DNA of 64,000 nucleotides from the NCBI GenBank assembly GCA_963695375.1, contig OY968767.1, positions 2,418,001 to 2,482,000 of the forward strand, written 5' to 3'. This DNA is from JACCVL01 sp963695375 (GTDB lineage Bacteria; Actinomycetota; Actinomycetes; Propionibacteriales; Nocardioidaceae). Positions 55,505 to 64,000 of this stretch are shown piece by piece; position 1 is the first letter of the stretch, and every line of letters starts with the position of its first letter. The notes under the pieces were generated by a model. The model was given only the letters and a program-made list of their open reading frames with translations. It was not told the DNA's origin and made no database searches. Made by a program: the position numbers and the translations under genes.

Positions 55505-56670
55505 AGGCCGGCTCGGTAGGCGTCGTGCGCGCGCCGCAGCTCGGTGACCGAGTCACCGCCGAACTTCTCCAGCAGCGCGTCGGCGAGCACCAGCGCGACC
55601 ATCGCCTCGGCGACGACCCCCGCGGCCGGGACGGCGCACACGTCGGAGCGCTGGTGGTGGGCCGTCGCCGCCTCGCCGGTCGAGACGTCCACGGTCCGCA
55701 ACGCCCGGGGGACGGTCGCGATCGGCTTCATCGCGGCCCGCACCCGCAGCACCTCGCCGGTGGTCATGCCCCCCTCCGTGCCGCCGGAGCGTCCGGACAG
55801 CCGACGTGCCCCCGCCGGGCCGGGGACCATCTCGTCGTGGGCCTGCGAGCCGCGGGCGACCGCCAGGTCGAAGCCGTCACCGAGCTCGACCGCTTTGATC
55901 GCCTGGATGCCCATCACCGCGCCGGCCAGCCGAGCGTCGATCCGGCGGTCGCCGTGCACGTGGCTGCCGAGCCCCGGCGGCAGGCCGTGCACCACCACCT
56001 CCACCACCCCGCCGAGCGTGTCGCCGTCCTTGCGCGCGAGCTCGATCTCCTCGAGCATCGCCGCGGCGCTGGCGGCGTCGGCACAGCGCACCGGGTCGGC
56101 GTCCACGCGCTCCCGGTCGTCCGGCCCGGGCACGACACCGGCGGGCACTCGGACCGCGCCGATGCTCAGCACGTGGCTGAGCACCCGGGCGCCGCACCCG
56201 GCTTCCAGCAGCGCGGCGCCGACCACGCCGAGCGCCACCCGGGCGGCGGTCTCCCGCGCGCTGGCCCGCTCGAGCACCGGCCGCGCCTCGTCGAAGCCGT
56301 ACTTCTGCATCCCGACCAGGTCGGCATGGCCGGGCCGCGGACGGGTGAGCGGGGCGCCGCGGGCCAGGCCGGCCAGCGTCTCCGGGTCCACCGGGTCGGC
56401 CGCCATCACCTGCTCCCACTTGGGCCACTCGGTGTTGCCGATGCGCACCGCGACCGGGCTCCCGATCGTCCGGCCGTGGCGGACGCCGCCGACGATCTCC
56501 AGCTCGTCCTGCTCGAAGCTCATTCGCGCCCCCCGCCCGTGGCCGAGCCGGCGACGGGCCAGCCCCGCGACGATCGCGTCGGTGGTCACCGGCACACCGG
56601 CGGGCACCCCCTCCAGCACGGCGACCAGCGCCGGGCCGTGGGACTCCCCGGCGGTGAGCCATCGCAGCAT
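55501..56670 (-). CDS. aroC: chorismate synthase
   Basis: Last step to chorismate, requiring reduced FMN. The 389-residue protein has all three family signatures: GESHGPALVAVLEGVPAG, RPGHADLVGMQKYGFDEARPVLERASARET and GGTEGGMTTGEVLRVRAAMKPI. ATG 56670 fits the family. It has no Shine-Dalgarno sequence, but CAGACT ends 7 nt upstream, so a leaderless start is possible. Confidence 0.96.
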   Translation of the reverse strand: MLRWLTAGESHGPALVAVLEGVPAGVPVTTDAIVAGLARRRLGHGRGARMSFEQDELEIVGGVRHGRTIGSPVAVRIGNTEWPKWEQVMAADPVDPETLAGLARGAPLTRPRPGHADLVGMQKYGFDEARPVLERASARETAARVALGVVGAALLEAGCGARVLSHVLSIGAVRVPAGVVPGPDDRERVDADPVRCADAASAAAMLEEIELARKDGDTLGGVVEVVVHGLPPGLGSHVHGDRRIDARLAGAVMGIQAIKAVELGDGFDLAVARGSQAHDEMVPGPAGARRLSGRSGGTEGGMTTGEVLRVRAAMKPIATVPRALRTVDVSTGEAATAHHQRSDVCAVPAAGVVAEAMVALVLADALLEKFGGDSVTELRRAHDAYRAGL

Positions 56671-56707
56671 GCGCGTCAGTCTGGCACGCACGCCGGGAGC
56701 GGCCGGA

Positions 56708-57511
56708 TCAGCGCCAGAAGAGCAGGTGCCCGTCTGCGTGCAGCACGCCGAGGAATGCTCCCAGCAGGAGGAACGGGCCGAACGGGTAGCCCTTGCGGTC
56801 GACGACCCGGGCCAGCGCCAGCAGCCCGCCGACGACCGCGCCGAGCAGGAATCCGGCATACATCCCGAGCACGACCGCGTCGGCGCCGAGCCAGCCGAGC
56901 GACATCCCGAGGACGCCGGACAGCCGGACGTCGCCGTAGCCGAGGCCGCGCGGGTAGACGAACCACAGCACGAAGAAGATCGCGAACACCAGCAGCCACG
57001 AGATGCCGGCGCGGACCAACCCCGCCTGCCCGCCGTCGCCCCAGTCGGCCGCGGCGGCGAGCCCGATCAGCACGGCGACCACCGGGTAGGCCGGCGCGAC
57101 GAGCCGGGCGGGCAGCAGCCGGGTACGCCAGTCGATGTAGCCCAGCGTGACACCGAGCACGGCCAGGACCACCCAGACCGGCAGGTCGGGGACCCAGCCG
57201 CGGCTGGCGCCCATCGCCGCCGCGAACCCGCCGGCGGCGAGCGCGCACCACAGGCCGAGCCGCGGCCGGGCGGCGAGCTCGGCGTAGGGCACCTTCGGCG
57301 GCACCGGCGGAGCCATCGCGGCCGCGGCGGACGGGGCGACCGGGGTCCCCACGGACCCGTCCGTCTCGGTCTCCGTCGCCGGCTCGGGGTGGTCGGCTGC
57401 CGGGTCCGGAGCCGGTTCGGGCAGCGCCGCGATCAGCCGGGGCACCAGCAGACCTGCCACCGCCGCCACCAGGCCACCCACCAGCGCGGCCAGCAGCGGG
57501 TCAGAAGTCAC
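56708..57511 (-). CDS. A24-family prepilin peptidase
   Basis: Membrane aspartyl peptidase that would cleave prepilins or pseudopilins. The 267-residue protein has one N-terminal helix (about 8-30), a disordered acidic/proline segment (32-70), then six to seven helices. Catalytic Asp residues are in YIDWRTRLLP (near 127) and GLGYGDVRLSG (near 190), matching the GxGD motif. No N-terminal cysteine methyltransferase domain. No pilin genes are nearby. The gene lies between aroE and aroC, as in some other actinobacteria, so it is probably a hitchhiker in this operon. Confidence 0.88.
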   Translation of the reverse strand: MTSDPLLAALVGGLVAAVAGLLVPRLIAALPEPAPDPAADHPEPATETETDGSVGTPVAPSAAAAMAPPVPPKVPYAELAARPRLGLWCALAAGGFAAAMGASRGWVPDLPVWVVLAVLGVTLGYIDWRTRLLPARLVAPAYPVVAVLIGLAAAADWGDGGQAGLVRAGISWLLVFAIFFVLWFVYPRGLGYGDVRLSGVLGMSLGWLGADAVVLGMYAGFLLGAVVGGLLALARVVDRKGYPFGPFLLLGAFLGVLHADGHLLFWR

Positions 57512-57522
57512 GAGCCGAGAGG

Positions 57523-58425
57523 CTAGCCACCGGCATCACCGGACCGGTCCCGCAACGCCGCAGCCGCGGCCGAGCCGAGCAGGTCGACCGGGACCGATCG
57601 CCCCGTCATCAGCCGCAGCTGCTCGGCCGCCTGGTGGACCAGCAGGTCGATGCCGGTCACCGTCGCCGCGCCCGCCGCGGCGGCGCAGTCGAGCAGCGGC
57701 GACGGCCACGGGTCGTAGACCACGTCGGCGACCAGGTCCGGCCGCCAGCCGGGGTGCCAGCCCTCCGCCCCGAGCGCGTGGACCGCCACGTCGGACGGGA
57801 TCGTCGAGACCAGCACGTCGGGGAGGTCCCCCGCGGCGTCGAGCCGCGACACCCGCAGGTCGGTTCCCAGCCGCTGTGCCGCCCGCCGGGTGTCGCCGAC
57901 CCGGCTGCGGTCGCGGGCGAGCAGTGTCGTCGTCGCCACCCCCAGCTCGTGCAGGGCGGCCACCGCGGCGGCCGCGGTGGCGCCGGCACCGACCACGGTG
58001 GCCCGAGCGCCGGCGAGGACGGGCTCCCCCGCCCGCCCGGGAGTCCAGGGCACCGATGCGTCCACCACCGCGGCCATCGCGTCGGCCAGCGCCGCCACCA
58101 GCCCCGGGACGTCGGTGTTCGCACCGACCCGCGACCCGTCCGGCTCCCACAGCAGCGTGTTGGCCGCGCCCAAGGCGAGCACCCGATCGTCCACCGTGTC
58201 CAGCAGCGGCAGGACCGCCCGCTTGAGCGGCATGGTGAGCGCGAGCCCCCGCCAGGGCGGCACGGGTGCGGTGCGGACGAAGTCCGCCAGCCGGTCCGCC
58301 GTCAGGTCCACGGCGTCGAACGTCCAGTCCAGGCCCAAGGCGGCGTAGGCGGCTCGGTGCAGCGCCGGGGACAGCGAGTGGCCGACCGGGTGCCCGAGCA
58401 CCGCGCACCGTCGGCCGGTCAGCAT
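57523..58425 (-). CDS. aroE: shikimate dehydrogenase
   Basis: Reduces 3-dehydroshikimate with NADPH. The 300-residue protein shows VLGHPVGHSLSPALHRAAYAALGLDW, catalytic Lys in TMPLKRAVLP, GAANTLLW, the NADP loop VVGAGATAAAAVAAL and VYDPWPSPLL. A stretch of ~15 residues (VVDASVPWTPGRAGEP) is an insertion in the loop before the cofactor domain. ATG overlaps the mltG stop by 7 nt. Confidence 0.94.
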   Translation of the reverse strand: MLTGRRCAVLGHPVGHSLSPALHRAAYAALGLDWTFDAVDLTADRLADFVRTAPVPPWRGLALTMPLKRAVLPLLDTVDDRVLALGAANTLLWEPDGSRVGANTDVPGLVAALADAMAAVVDASVPWTPGRAGEPVLAGARATVVGAGATAAAAVAALHELGVATTTLLARDRSRVGDTRRAAQRLGTDLRVSRLDAAGDLPDVLVSTIPSDVAVHALGAEGWHPGWRPDLVADVVYDPWPSPLLDCAAAAGAATVTGIDLLVHQAAEQLRLMTGRSVPVDLLGSAAAAALRDRSGDAGG

Positions 58426-59552
58426 TGGGCGCTGTCCGCGCAGTACCGGCGCAGCTTGTCCACGTTGCGCAGGTGTCGGCGATAGTTGTCGGTGAACAGC
58501 GTCCTCCCGGTCCGCAGGTCGACCGTCACGAAGTAGGTCCAACCTCCGCCGGCCGGCTGCAGGGCCGCCTCCATCGCCAGCTCGCCCGGCGCTCCGATCG
58601 GCCCCGGCGGGAGCCCGCGGTACCGATAGGTGTTGTACGGCGACGGGTCGTTGCGCTCCTTCGCCGAGGTGAACACCCCCGTCCCACCAGTGGCGTACTG
58701 GACCGTCGAGTCCAGCTCCAGCGCCATCGACTGGTCCAGCCGGTTGTAGATCACGGCGGCGACCTTGGCGAAGTCCCGTGGCCGGCTCGCCTCGGCCTGC
58801 ACCAGGCTGGCGACGGTCACCACCTGGCCCGGGCTCAGCCCGTTCTCGCGTGCCCGGCTCTCCAGCCCGATGCTCTCCGCGGCCTGGCGGAACCGCTCCA
58901 CCATCAAGGCGAGCACCTCGCCGGCGTTGACCGCGGGCGGCAGCGGGTAGGTGGCGGGGAACAGGTACCCCTCGACGTCGCCGCGGGCGTAGCCGGGCAG
59001 GCCGAGCCCGGCCGGTCTTTCGGCGGCCTCCCGATAGGCCCGGTTCGTTGGCGGGGTCTGCTCGGCCAGCCGGGCCAGCGTCTCGTCGGTGGCCAGGCCT
59101 TCGGGGATGGTGACCGCCTTCTCGATCCGGGTCTGTCCGTCGACCAGCAGGTCCAGGGCGGACCGCGCGGACATCTCCCGGCGCAGCTCGTAGAACCCCG
59201 GCTGGATGCTCAGCGAGCGGTTGTCGGTGGCCGCCGCGTCGGTGAACGCCTCGACGCTCGCCACCACGCCCTGCCGCTCGAGGGTCACGCCGATGTCACC
59301 GGCCGAGTCGCCCTCGGCGACCTCGACGGTCACCGAGCCCGAGCCCTTGCCGGCGAAGTCCTCCGGGTCGGCGAACATGCCGGACAGTCCGTCGGCGCCC
59401 CGCCACAGCACCAGCCCGACCGCCGCGACCAGGCCGAGCACGACCCCGAGCGCGATCGCCACCGCGATGCATCCGTGCGGACGGGCGGTGCCGGGTCGCG
59501 GCCGGCGACGCCGCCGGTGTCTCCGGTCGCTGACCAGGTCGAGGTCACTCAC
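58419..59552 (-). CDS. mltG: endolytic murein transglycosylase MltG
   Basis: Cleaves nascent peptidoglycan strands at the membrane. The 377-residue protein has a basic cytoplasmic N-terminus, one transmembrane helix (about 28-50) and an extracytoplasmic YceG domain. The catalytic Glu is in VASLVQAEASRPRD; DVEGYLFPATY and LDSTVQYA...YNTYRYRGLPPGPI are also conserved. GTG 59552 is chosen because the protein then begins at the conserved basic region; it overlaps the ruvX end by 8 nt. Confidence 0.92.
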   Translation of the reverse strand: MSDLDLVSDRRHRRRRRPRPGTARPHGCIAVAIALGVVLGLVAAVGLVLWRGADGLSGMFADPEDFAGKGSGSVTVEVAEGDSAGDIGVTLERQGVVASVEAFTDAAATDNRSLSIQPGFYELRREMSARSALDLLVDGQTRIEKAVTIPEGLATDETLARLAEQTPPTNRAYREAAERPAGLGLPGYARGDVEGYLFPATYPLPPAVNAGEVLALMVERFRQAAESIGLESRARENGLSPGQVVTVASLVQAEASRPRDFAKVAAVIYNRLDQSMALELDSTVQYATGGTGVFTSAKERNDPSPYNTYRYRGLPPGPIGAPGELAMEAALQPAGGGWTYFVTVDLRTGRTLFTDNYRRHLRNVDKLRRYCADSAQC

Positions 59553-60066
59553 CCGGGGCACCCCCCGCATCGTCACCGGCCGCCGGCGGGGCGACCAGCT
59601 CGCCGACCGGGGCACCCTGCGCCCGCTCGGCGTCCAGCGCCGACTGCAGGATCACGACCGCCGCCGCCTGGTCCACCACCGATCGGCGACGCGCCCCGTT
59701 CCGGGCACCGGGCCGGGCGGTCCGCGCGCCCGGAGTCCGCAGCGACCGCTCGGCGGTGGCGGTGCTCAGCCGCTCGTCCACCAACCGCACCGGGACCGGT
59801 GCCACGGCTCGGGCGAGAGCCCGACCGAAGGCACGTGCCTTGGCCGCGGCGGGACCCTCCTGTCCGGACAGCGAGCGTGGCAGCCCGAGCACCACCGAGA
59901 CGGCCCGGTGCTCACGGGTGAGCGCGAGCAACCGGTCGAGGGCCGGACGCCCCGCGGTGACGGTCTCGACCGGTGTCGCCAGCAGACCGTCCGGGTCGCT
60001 GACCGCAACCCCGATGCGGACGTCGCCGACGTCGACACCGAGCCGCACCCCGTTGGCTCGGGTCAC
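59545..60066 (-). CDS. ruvX: RuvX/YqgF-family RNase H-like nuclease
   Basis: Implicated in 16S rRNA 5'-end maturation and, by fold, a Holliday-junction resolvase homologue. The 173-residue RNase H-like fold shows GVDVGDVRIGVAVSD, VVLGLPRSLSGQEG, LVDERLSTATAERSL and the last acidic residue in VVDQAAAVVILQ. GTG overlaps the alaS stop. A linker rich in Arg/Ala (RTPGARTARPGARNGARRR) enlarges the usual loop. Confidence 0.94.
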   Translation of the reverse strand: MTRANGVRLGVDVGDVRIGVAVSDPDGLLATPVETVTAGRPALDRLLALTREHRAVSVVLGLPRSLSGQEGPAAAKARAFGRALARAVAPVPVRLVDERLSTATAERSLRTPGARTARPGARNGARRRSVVDQAAAVVILQSALDAERAQGAPVGELVAPPAAGDDAGGAPGE

Positions 60067-62774
60067 CCGCCCGCCCCGTCGCCGGCGGCGCCGGCGATGG
60101 CGTGCTCGACACCGACGAGGGCTCGGTCGACGCGCGCGGGCAGGTCACCGTCGGCGCCGTCCACCGCGCCGCCACCCTGCGCCACGTCGTCCCGTCCGCC
60201 GCCGCTGCCGCCGAGCACGCCCGCTGCCACCTTCACCAGCGAGTTCGCGGACAGGCCACGGTCGCGGGCGGCGTCGTTGACCGCCACCACAACGGCGGGC
60301 TTGCCACCGGTCACCCCGACCACGGTGACCACGCCCGGACGGGCGGCATCGAGCCGGCCGCGGATGTCGAGGGCGAGGGTACGCACCTGGCCGGCGTTGA
60401 CCCCGTCGGGCGTGCTCGTCCCGACGTAGGCCACTCCCCGGACGTCCTGCGCCCGCGCCGCGAGCTCCCCCGCGGACGACAGCAGCTGCTGGACCCGGAC
60501 CGCGTCGATCTCCTTCTCCGCTCGGCGCAGCCGCTCCACCAGGTCGGCGACCCGGCCGGGCAGCTCCTCGGGCCGCACCTTGAGCGCCTCGGTCAGCTGG
60601 CCGAGGAGCACGTGCTCGCGGGCCAGGAACCGGTAGGCGTCGCTGCCCACCAGTGCCTCCACGCGACGCACGCCGGAGCCGATAGAGCTCTCACCGAGCA
60701 GCTTGACGACCCCCAGCTGGCCGGACCGACCGGCGTGGGTGCCGCCACACAGCTCCCGGGCCCAGTCGCCGACGGAGATCACCCGCACCTCGTCGCCGTA
60801 CTTCTCACCGAACAGCGCCATCGCCCCCGCCGCCCGGGCCTCCGCCTGGGTCATGGTCTCCGCGTGCACCTCGAGGTCGTGCAGGACCAGCTCGTTGACC
60901 CGCGCCTCGACGTCGGCCAGCGCCGAGTGCGGGACCGCACCGGTCGCGGCGAAGTCGAAGCGGAACCGCCCTGGGGCGTTCTCGCTGCCCGCCTGCACCG
61001 CGGTCTCACCGAGGGCCTCGCGGAACGCCTTGTGCACCATGTGGGTCGCCGTGTGCGCGCGGGAGATGGACCGACGCCGCTCCACGTCCACCCGGGCCTG
61101 GACCGCGGTCCCGCGCACCACCTCGCCCGCGGCCACCCGGACGCGGTGCGCGATCACGCCGGTCAGGGGCGACTGGACGTCCAGCACCTCCAGCCAACCC
61201 CCGTTGTCCAGCTCGATCACCCCGTGGTCGGCCAGCTGGCCACCGCCCTCGGCGTAGAACGGGGTCCGGTCCAGCACCACCTCCAGCACGGCGCCCTCGT
61301 GCGCGACCTCGACCACCCCGTCGGCTCCCACCAGGGCGGCGACCCCCGCCTCGGACACCACCTCGTCGTAGCCGGTGAACTGCACCGGCCGGCCCATCGC
61401 GCCGGCGACCTCCCGGTAGGCGCCGGCATCGACGTGGCCGGTCTTGCGCGCCTGGGCGTCCGCCTTCGCCCGGGTGCGCTGCTCGTCCATCAACCGCCGG
61501 AACCCGACCTCGTCGACCGTGAGCCCCTGCTCGTTCGCCATCTCCAGGGTCAGGTCGACCGGGAAGCCGTACGTGTCGTGCAGGGCGAACACCTCGTCAC
61601 CGGCCAGCTGGTCGCTGCCTTCGCCCCGGGTGCGGGAGACGGCGAGGTCGAAGATCTGCGTGCCGGCCCGCAGCGTCTGGCGGAACGCCTCCTCCTCGGC
61701 GTAGGCGATCTGGCTGATCCGCGGCCACTCGCCGTCCAGCTCCGGGTAGGACTGCGCCATCTTGTCCTTTGTCACCGGCAGCAGCTCCGGCAGTGTCGGC
61801 TCGTCGACGCCGAGCAGCCGCATCGAGCGCACCGCGCGGCGGATCAGCCGGCGCAGCACGTAGCCGCGACCCTCGTTTCCCGGCCGCACGCCGTCGCCGA
61901 TCAGCATCAGCGCGCTGCGCACGTGGTCGGCCACCACCCGGAACCGCACGTCGTCGCCCCGGTCGGCGCCGTACCGACGACCGGCCAGCTCACCGGCGCG
62001 CGCGATCACCGGGAAGACCTCGTCGATCTCGTAGATGTTGTCGGTGTCCTGCAGCAGGAAGGCCACCCGCTCCAGACCCATCCCGGTGTCGATGTTCTTC
62101 GCCGGCAGGTCGCCGAGGATCTCGTAATCCTCCTTCGCGCCGCCGACGCCACGGATGTTCTGCATGAACACCAGGTTCCAGAACTCGAGGTACCGGTCCC
62201 CCGCCTTCTCGACGTCACCCTCGGGGCCGTACTCCGGGCCCCGGTCGATGAGGATCTCCGAGCACGGGCCACAGGGACCGGGCACGCCCATGGACCAGAA
62301 GTTGTCCTTCATCCCGAGCCGGACGATGCGGTCCTCGGGCAGGCCGGCCACCTTCTTCCACAGCTCGATCGCCTCGTCGTCCTCGTGGTAGACGCTGGCC
62401 AGCAGCCGGGACTCCTCGAAGCCGAACCCGCCGTCGCTCTGGGCGCGGGTCACCAGCTCCCAGGCCAGCTCGATCGCCCGCTCCTTGAAGTAGTCGCCGA
62501 AGCTGAAGTTGCCGCACATCTGGAAGAACGTGCCGTGCCGGGTGGTCTGGCCGACCTCGTCGATGTCGATCGTTCGCACGCACTTCTGCACGCTGGCCGC
62601 GCGCGGCCAGGGAGCCTGCTCCTGGCCCAGGAAGTACGGCTTGAACGGCACCATGCCGGCCCCCACGAACAGCAGCGTGGGGTCGTCGACCAGCAGCGAG
62701 GCGGACGGGACGACGGCGTGCCCCGCCCGCTCGAAGTGGCCGAGGAAGCGGCGACGGATCTCCGCGGTGTCCAT
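60063..62774 (-). CDS. alaS: alanyl-tRNA synthetase
   Basis: Charges tRNA-Ala and edits mischarged Ser/Gly. The 903-residue protein has the class II core (FLGHFERAGHAVVPSASLL, TTRHGTFFQMCGNFSFGDYFK) and a second motif region (RVAFLLQDTDNIYEID). Its editing domain has SRAHTATHMVHKAF and CGGTHAGRSGQLG metal ligands, and there is a C-terminal C-Ala/DHHA1 domain. ATG shares one base with the stop of the upstream gene (TGATG). Confidence 0.97.
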   Translation of the reverse strand: MDTAEIRRRFLGHFERAGHAVVPSASLLVDDPTLLFVGAGMVPFKPYFLGQEQAPWPRAASVQKCVRTIDIDEVGQTTRHGTFFQMCGNFSFGDYFKERAIELAWELVTRAQSDGGFGFEESRLLASVYHEDDEAIELWKKVAGLPEDRIVRLGMKDNFWSMGVPGPCGPCSEILIDRGPEYGPEGDVEKAGDRYLEFWNLVFMQNIRGVGGAKEDYEILGDLPAKNIDTGMGLERVAFLLQDTDNIYEIDEVFPVIARAGELAGRRYGADRGDDVRFRVVADHVRSALMLIGDGVRPGNEGRGYVLRRLIRRAVRSMRLLGVDEPTLPELLPVTKDKMAQSYPELDGEWPRISQIAYAEEEAFRQTLRAGTQIFDLAVSRTRGEGSDQLAGDEVFALHDTYGFPVDLTLEMANEQGLTVDEVGFRRLMDEQRTRAKADAQARKTGHVDAGAYREVAGAMGRPVQFTGYDEVVSEAGVAALVGADGVVEVAHEGAVLEVVLDRTPFYAEGGGQLADHGVIELDNGGWLEVLDVQSPLTGVIAHRVRVAAGEVVRGTAVQARVDVERRRSISRAHTATHMVHKAFREALGETAVQAGSENAPGRFRFDFAATGAVPHSALADVEARVNELVLHDLEVHAETMTQAEARAAGAMALFGEKYGDEVRVISVGDWARELCGGTHAGRSGQLGVVKLLGESSIGSGVRRVEALVGSDAYRFLAREHVLLGQLTEALKVRPEELPGRVADLVERLRRAEKEIDAVRVQQLLSSAGELAARAQDVRGVAYVGTSTPDGVNAGQVRTLALDIRGRLDAARPGVVTVVGVTGGKPAVVVAVNDAARDRGLSANSLVKVAAGVLGGSGGGRDDVAQGGGAVDGADGDLPARVDRALVGVEHAIAGAAGDGAGG

Positions 62775-63124
62775 CAGCGGACGTCCTTCCCGGTGGTCGG
62801 CTCGGCGAGGTCGGATCGACGGGGAGGAGCGGTCTCGACGGCAGCCACCGGCCGGACCGGTCGGACCGTTCGAGCGGGTCGAATCGGTCGAGCCGGTCGG
62901 ACCGGGTCGCTGCGACGGGGCAGGCCGAGCTCACCCAGCAGCTCGTCCTCCCGCTCTCGGGTGGCCGCCGCGACGTCGTCGGCCAGCGTGCGGGCGCCGA
63001 GCCGCAGCGCGGCCGCCTGGTCGGCCAGCCCGGCAGGCGAGACCCGGTAGGCCAGCCGGCGGGCCTTCAGTGACCCGTACAGGCCGGCGCCCAGCCCGAC
63101 CGCGAACCAGAGCCCGCGCCCCAT
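62774..63124 (-). CDS. small membrane-anchored protein, function unknown
   Basis: A 116-residue protein starting MGRGLWFAVGLGAGLYGSLKARRLAYRVSPAGL, a short N-terminal hydrophobic segment followed by a helical region. A low-complexity Arg/Pro/Val repeat (RPARPIRPARTVRPVRPVA) follows. Similar small proteins sit between rarA and alaS in Streptomyces and relatives; no function known. ATG 63124 has GAGGAGG 5 nt upstream. Confidence 0.75.
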   Translation of the reverse strand: MGRGLWFAVGLGAGLYGSLKARRLAYRVSPAGLADQAAALRLGARTLADDVAAATREREDELLGELGLPRRSDPVRPARPIRPARTVRPVRPVAAVETAPPRRSDLAEPTTGKDVR

Positions 63125-63134
63125 CACCGCCTCC

Positions 63135-63626
63135 TCACGAGGCGACGTCCCGGTCGCGATCGTCCGTGCCCAGGTCCAGCGGGACGACCCGCCCCGCGCG
63201 CCGGGCCGCCCGGCGGCGCAGCCGCTCCCGGCGGCGCACGTCTCGGCGCACCAGCGCACGGATCCGGTCCCGGTTGGCCGGCTCGAGGGCGCGCCGCACT
63301 CCGTGGGCGACCGCGGCCACCCGGACCAGCGGATGCTGCAGGGTCACCCGGACGATCTGCTCGGTGCTCGGCACGGTGGTGGAGTCGGCGGTCTGCGGAC
63401 CGGCCGGCACCGGCCTGATCCGGGCGACCTCGGTCGTCGGAGCCGCTGGGGGAGGCGGGGGCGTCCTGGGCGCCGGCGGCGCCGGTGTCGACACTGACTC
63501 CTGGGCCACCACCGCGGCCCGCAGCTGACGGCGCAGGGAGCGAACCTGCACGAGCAGGGCGGCGACCGCTCCGAGCGCGAGCAGGACCAGCACCCCGAGC
63601 ACGACGACGATGTCGGAGCCGGGCAT
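63135..63626 (-). CDS. DUF948-like membrane protein, function unknown
   Basis: A 163-residue protein with one N-terminal transmembrane helix (about 4-26, IVVVLGVLVLLALGAVAALLV) and a short coiled segment, as in DUF948-type proteins. A proline-rich linker (APPAPRTPPPPPAAP) and a strongly basic C-terminus (RRDVRRRERLRRRAARRAGR) follow. The basic tail may bind nucleic acid or the membrane. ATG start; it lies between rarA and the small alaS-linked gene, probably one transcript. Confidence 0.7.
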   Translation of the reverse strand: MPGSDIVVVLGVLVLLALGAVAALLVQVRSLRRQLRAAVVAQESVSTPAPPAPRTPPPPPAAPTTEVARIRPVPAGPQTADSTTVPSTEQIVRVTLQHPLVRVAAVAHGVRRALEPANRDRIRALVRRDVRRRERLRRRAARRAGRVVPLDLGTDDRDRDVAS

Positions 63627-63635
63627 GCGCCGACC

Positions 63636-64000
63636 CTACCGGCGCGGGTCACGCCCGGTCTGCGGGGTTTCCCGCGCGTCCGGACCTCCCGGCGCCGAGC
63701 TCCCGGCATCACCGGTCGTGCCGTCGTCGCCGGCCAGCGCCGCTCGCAGCCGCTCGACCCGCTCCGCGTACGCGGCCTCCCCGCCGCGGCGGGTCGGGGT
63801 GTAGTAGCGCCGCCCGACGACGTCGTCGGGCGCATACTGCTGGGCGACCACGCCACGGGGGTCATCATGCGCGTAGCGGTACCCCTGCCCGTGCCCGACG
63901 TCCTTCGCGCCGCGGTAGTGCGCGTCGCGCAGATGCGGCGGCACCGGGCCGGCCAGCCCGGCCCGGACGTCGGCGAGGGCCGCGTCGATCGCGGTGATCA
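63636..64000 (-). CDS. rarA: replication-associated recombination protein RarA (MgsA), C-terminal part
   Basis: AAA+ ATPase of stalled-fork processing. Only the last ~121 codons are in the window. Visible: ITAIDAALADVRAG, PVPPHLRDAHYRGAKDVGHGQGYRYAHDDP and VVAQQYAPDDVVGRRYY, the conserved C-terminal tetramerisation domain. It ends in a ~40-residue acidic/Gly-rich tail. The frame is open to the window edge, so the ATPase domain lies beyond 64000. Confidence 0.92.
   Translation of the reverse strand, partial: ITAIDAALADVRAGLAGPVPPHLRDAHYRGAKDVGHGQGYRYAHDDPRGVVAQQYAPDDVVGRRYYTPTRRGGEAAYAERVERLRAALAGDDGTTGDAGSSAPGGPDARETPQTGRDPRR

Noticed and set aside
60102..63050. Long plus-strand open frame opposite alaS
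   Set aside because: Antisense shadow of alaS; composition typical of GC-rich reverse frames, no ribosome binding site or motif.

Overview
The window is 64 kb of very GC-rich, gene-dense chromosome from an actinobacterium (class Actinomycetia). The evidence is the 16S rRNA 5' end, a BldD regulator, the actinobacterial integration host factor mIHF, a mycothiol-type DinB enzyme, an ATPase-degenerate PriA, frequent GTG starts and an ATC-started infC. Gene order follows the conserved actinobacterial block I recall from Streptomyces (arg, pheST, infC-rpmI-rplT, rib, fmt/def/priA/metK/coaBC/rpoZ/gmk/mihF, pyr, bldD/nusB/efp/aro/alaS). I cannot place it below class. Nearly all genes are on the minus strand. 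I see no tRNA, CRISPR array, transposase, integrase or prophage gene.

Layout: (1) 1-662: 5' end of a 16S rRNA gene on the minus strand with a leader and two tandem sigma-70-like promoters. (2) 663-11136: the arginine operon argC-J-B-D-F-R-G-H, followed by a 3-methyladenine DNA glycosylase and tyrS. Most junctions are 4-nt start/stop overlaps, and an ARG-box-like palindrome precedes argC. (3) 11.2-13.0 kb (+): a small accessory pair, a mycothiol-dependent DinB-type enzyme and a sulfotransferase. (4) 13.1-21.2 kb: an SDR, pheT-pheS, an orphan PAS histidine kinase, an rRNA methyltransferase and rplT-rpmI-infC. (5) 21.2-26.7 kb: membrane/PH-domain proteins, hisG-hisE and the riboflavin operon ribE-ribM-ribBA-ribH, controlled by an FMN riboswitch with a plausible Shine-Dalgarno-sequestering hairpin. 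(6) 26.7-36.4 kb: rpe, rsmB, fmt, def, priA (split by a frameshift), metK, coaBC, rpoZ, gmk, mihF. (7) 36.5-47.4 kb: a lipoprotein and the complete pyrimidine operon pyrR-B-C-carA-carB-pyrK-D-F, with a PyrR-binding RNA element in its leader. (8) 47.4-48.0 kb (+): bldD, divergent from pyrR, with a BldD-box-like operator over its own -10. (9) 48.0-51.6 kb: a four-gene osmoprotectant (glycine betaine/choline) ABC transporter between bldD and nusB, which are neighbours in the Streptomyces arrangement as I recall it. (10) 51.7-64.0 kb: nusB, efp, pepQ, aroB-K-C, a prepilin peptidase, aroE, mltG, ruvX, alaS, two small membrane proteins and the 3' part of rarA.

Functionally this is a housekeeping block: translation, amino-acid, nucleotide and cofactor biosynthesis, with regulation visible in the DNA (ArgR, PyrR, FMN riboswitch, IF3 start codon, BldD). 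I found no convincing new defence or mobile system. The observations most worth checking are the priA frameshift, the likely indel at the start of the mycothiol-dependent gene, the ribE expression platform, the bldD operator and its altered c-di-GMP motif, and the transporter inserted beside bldD.
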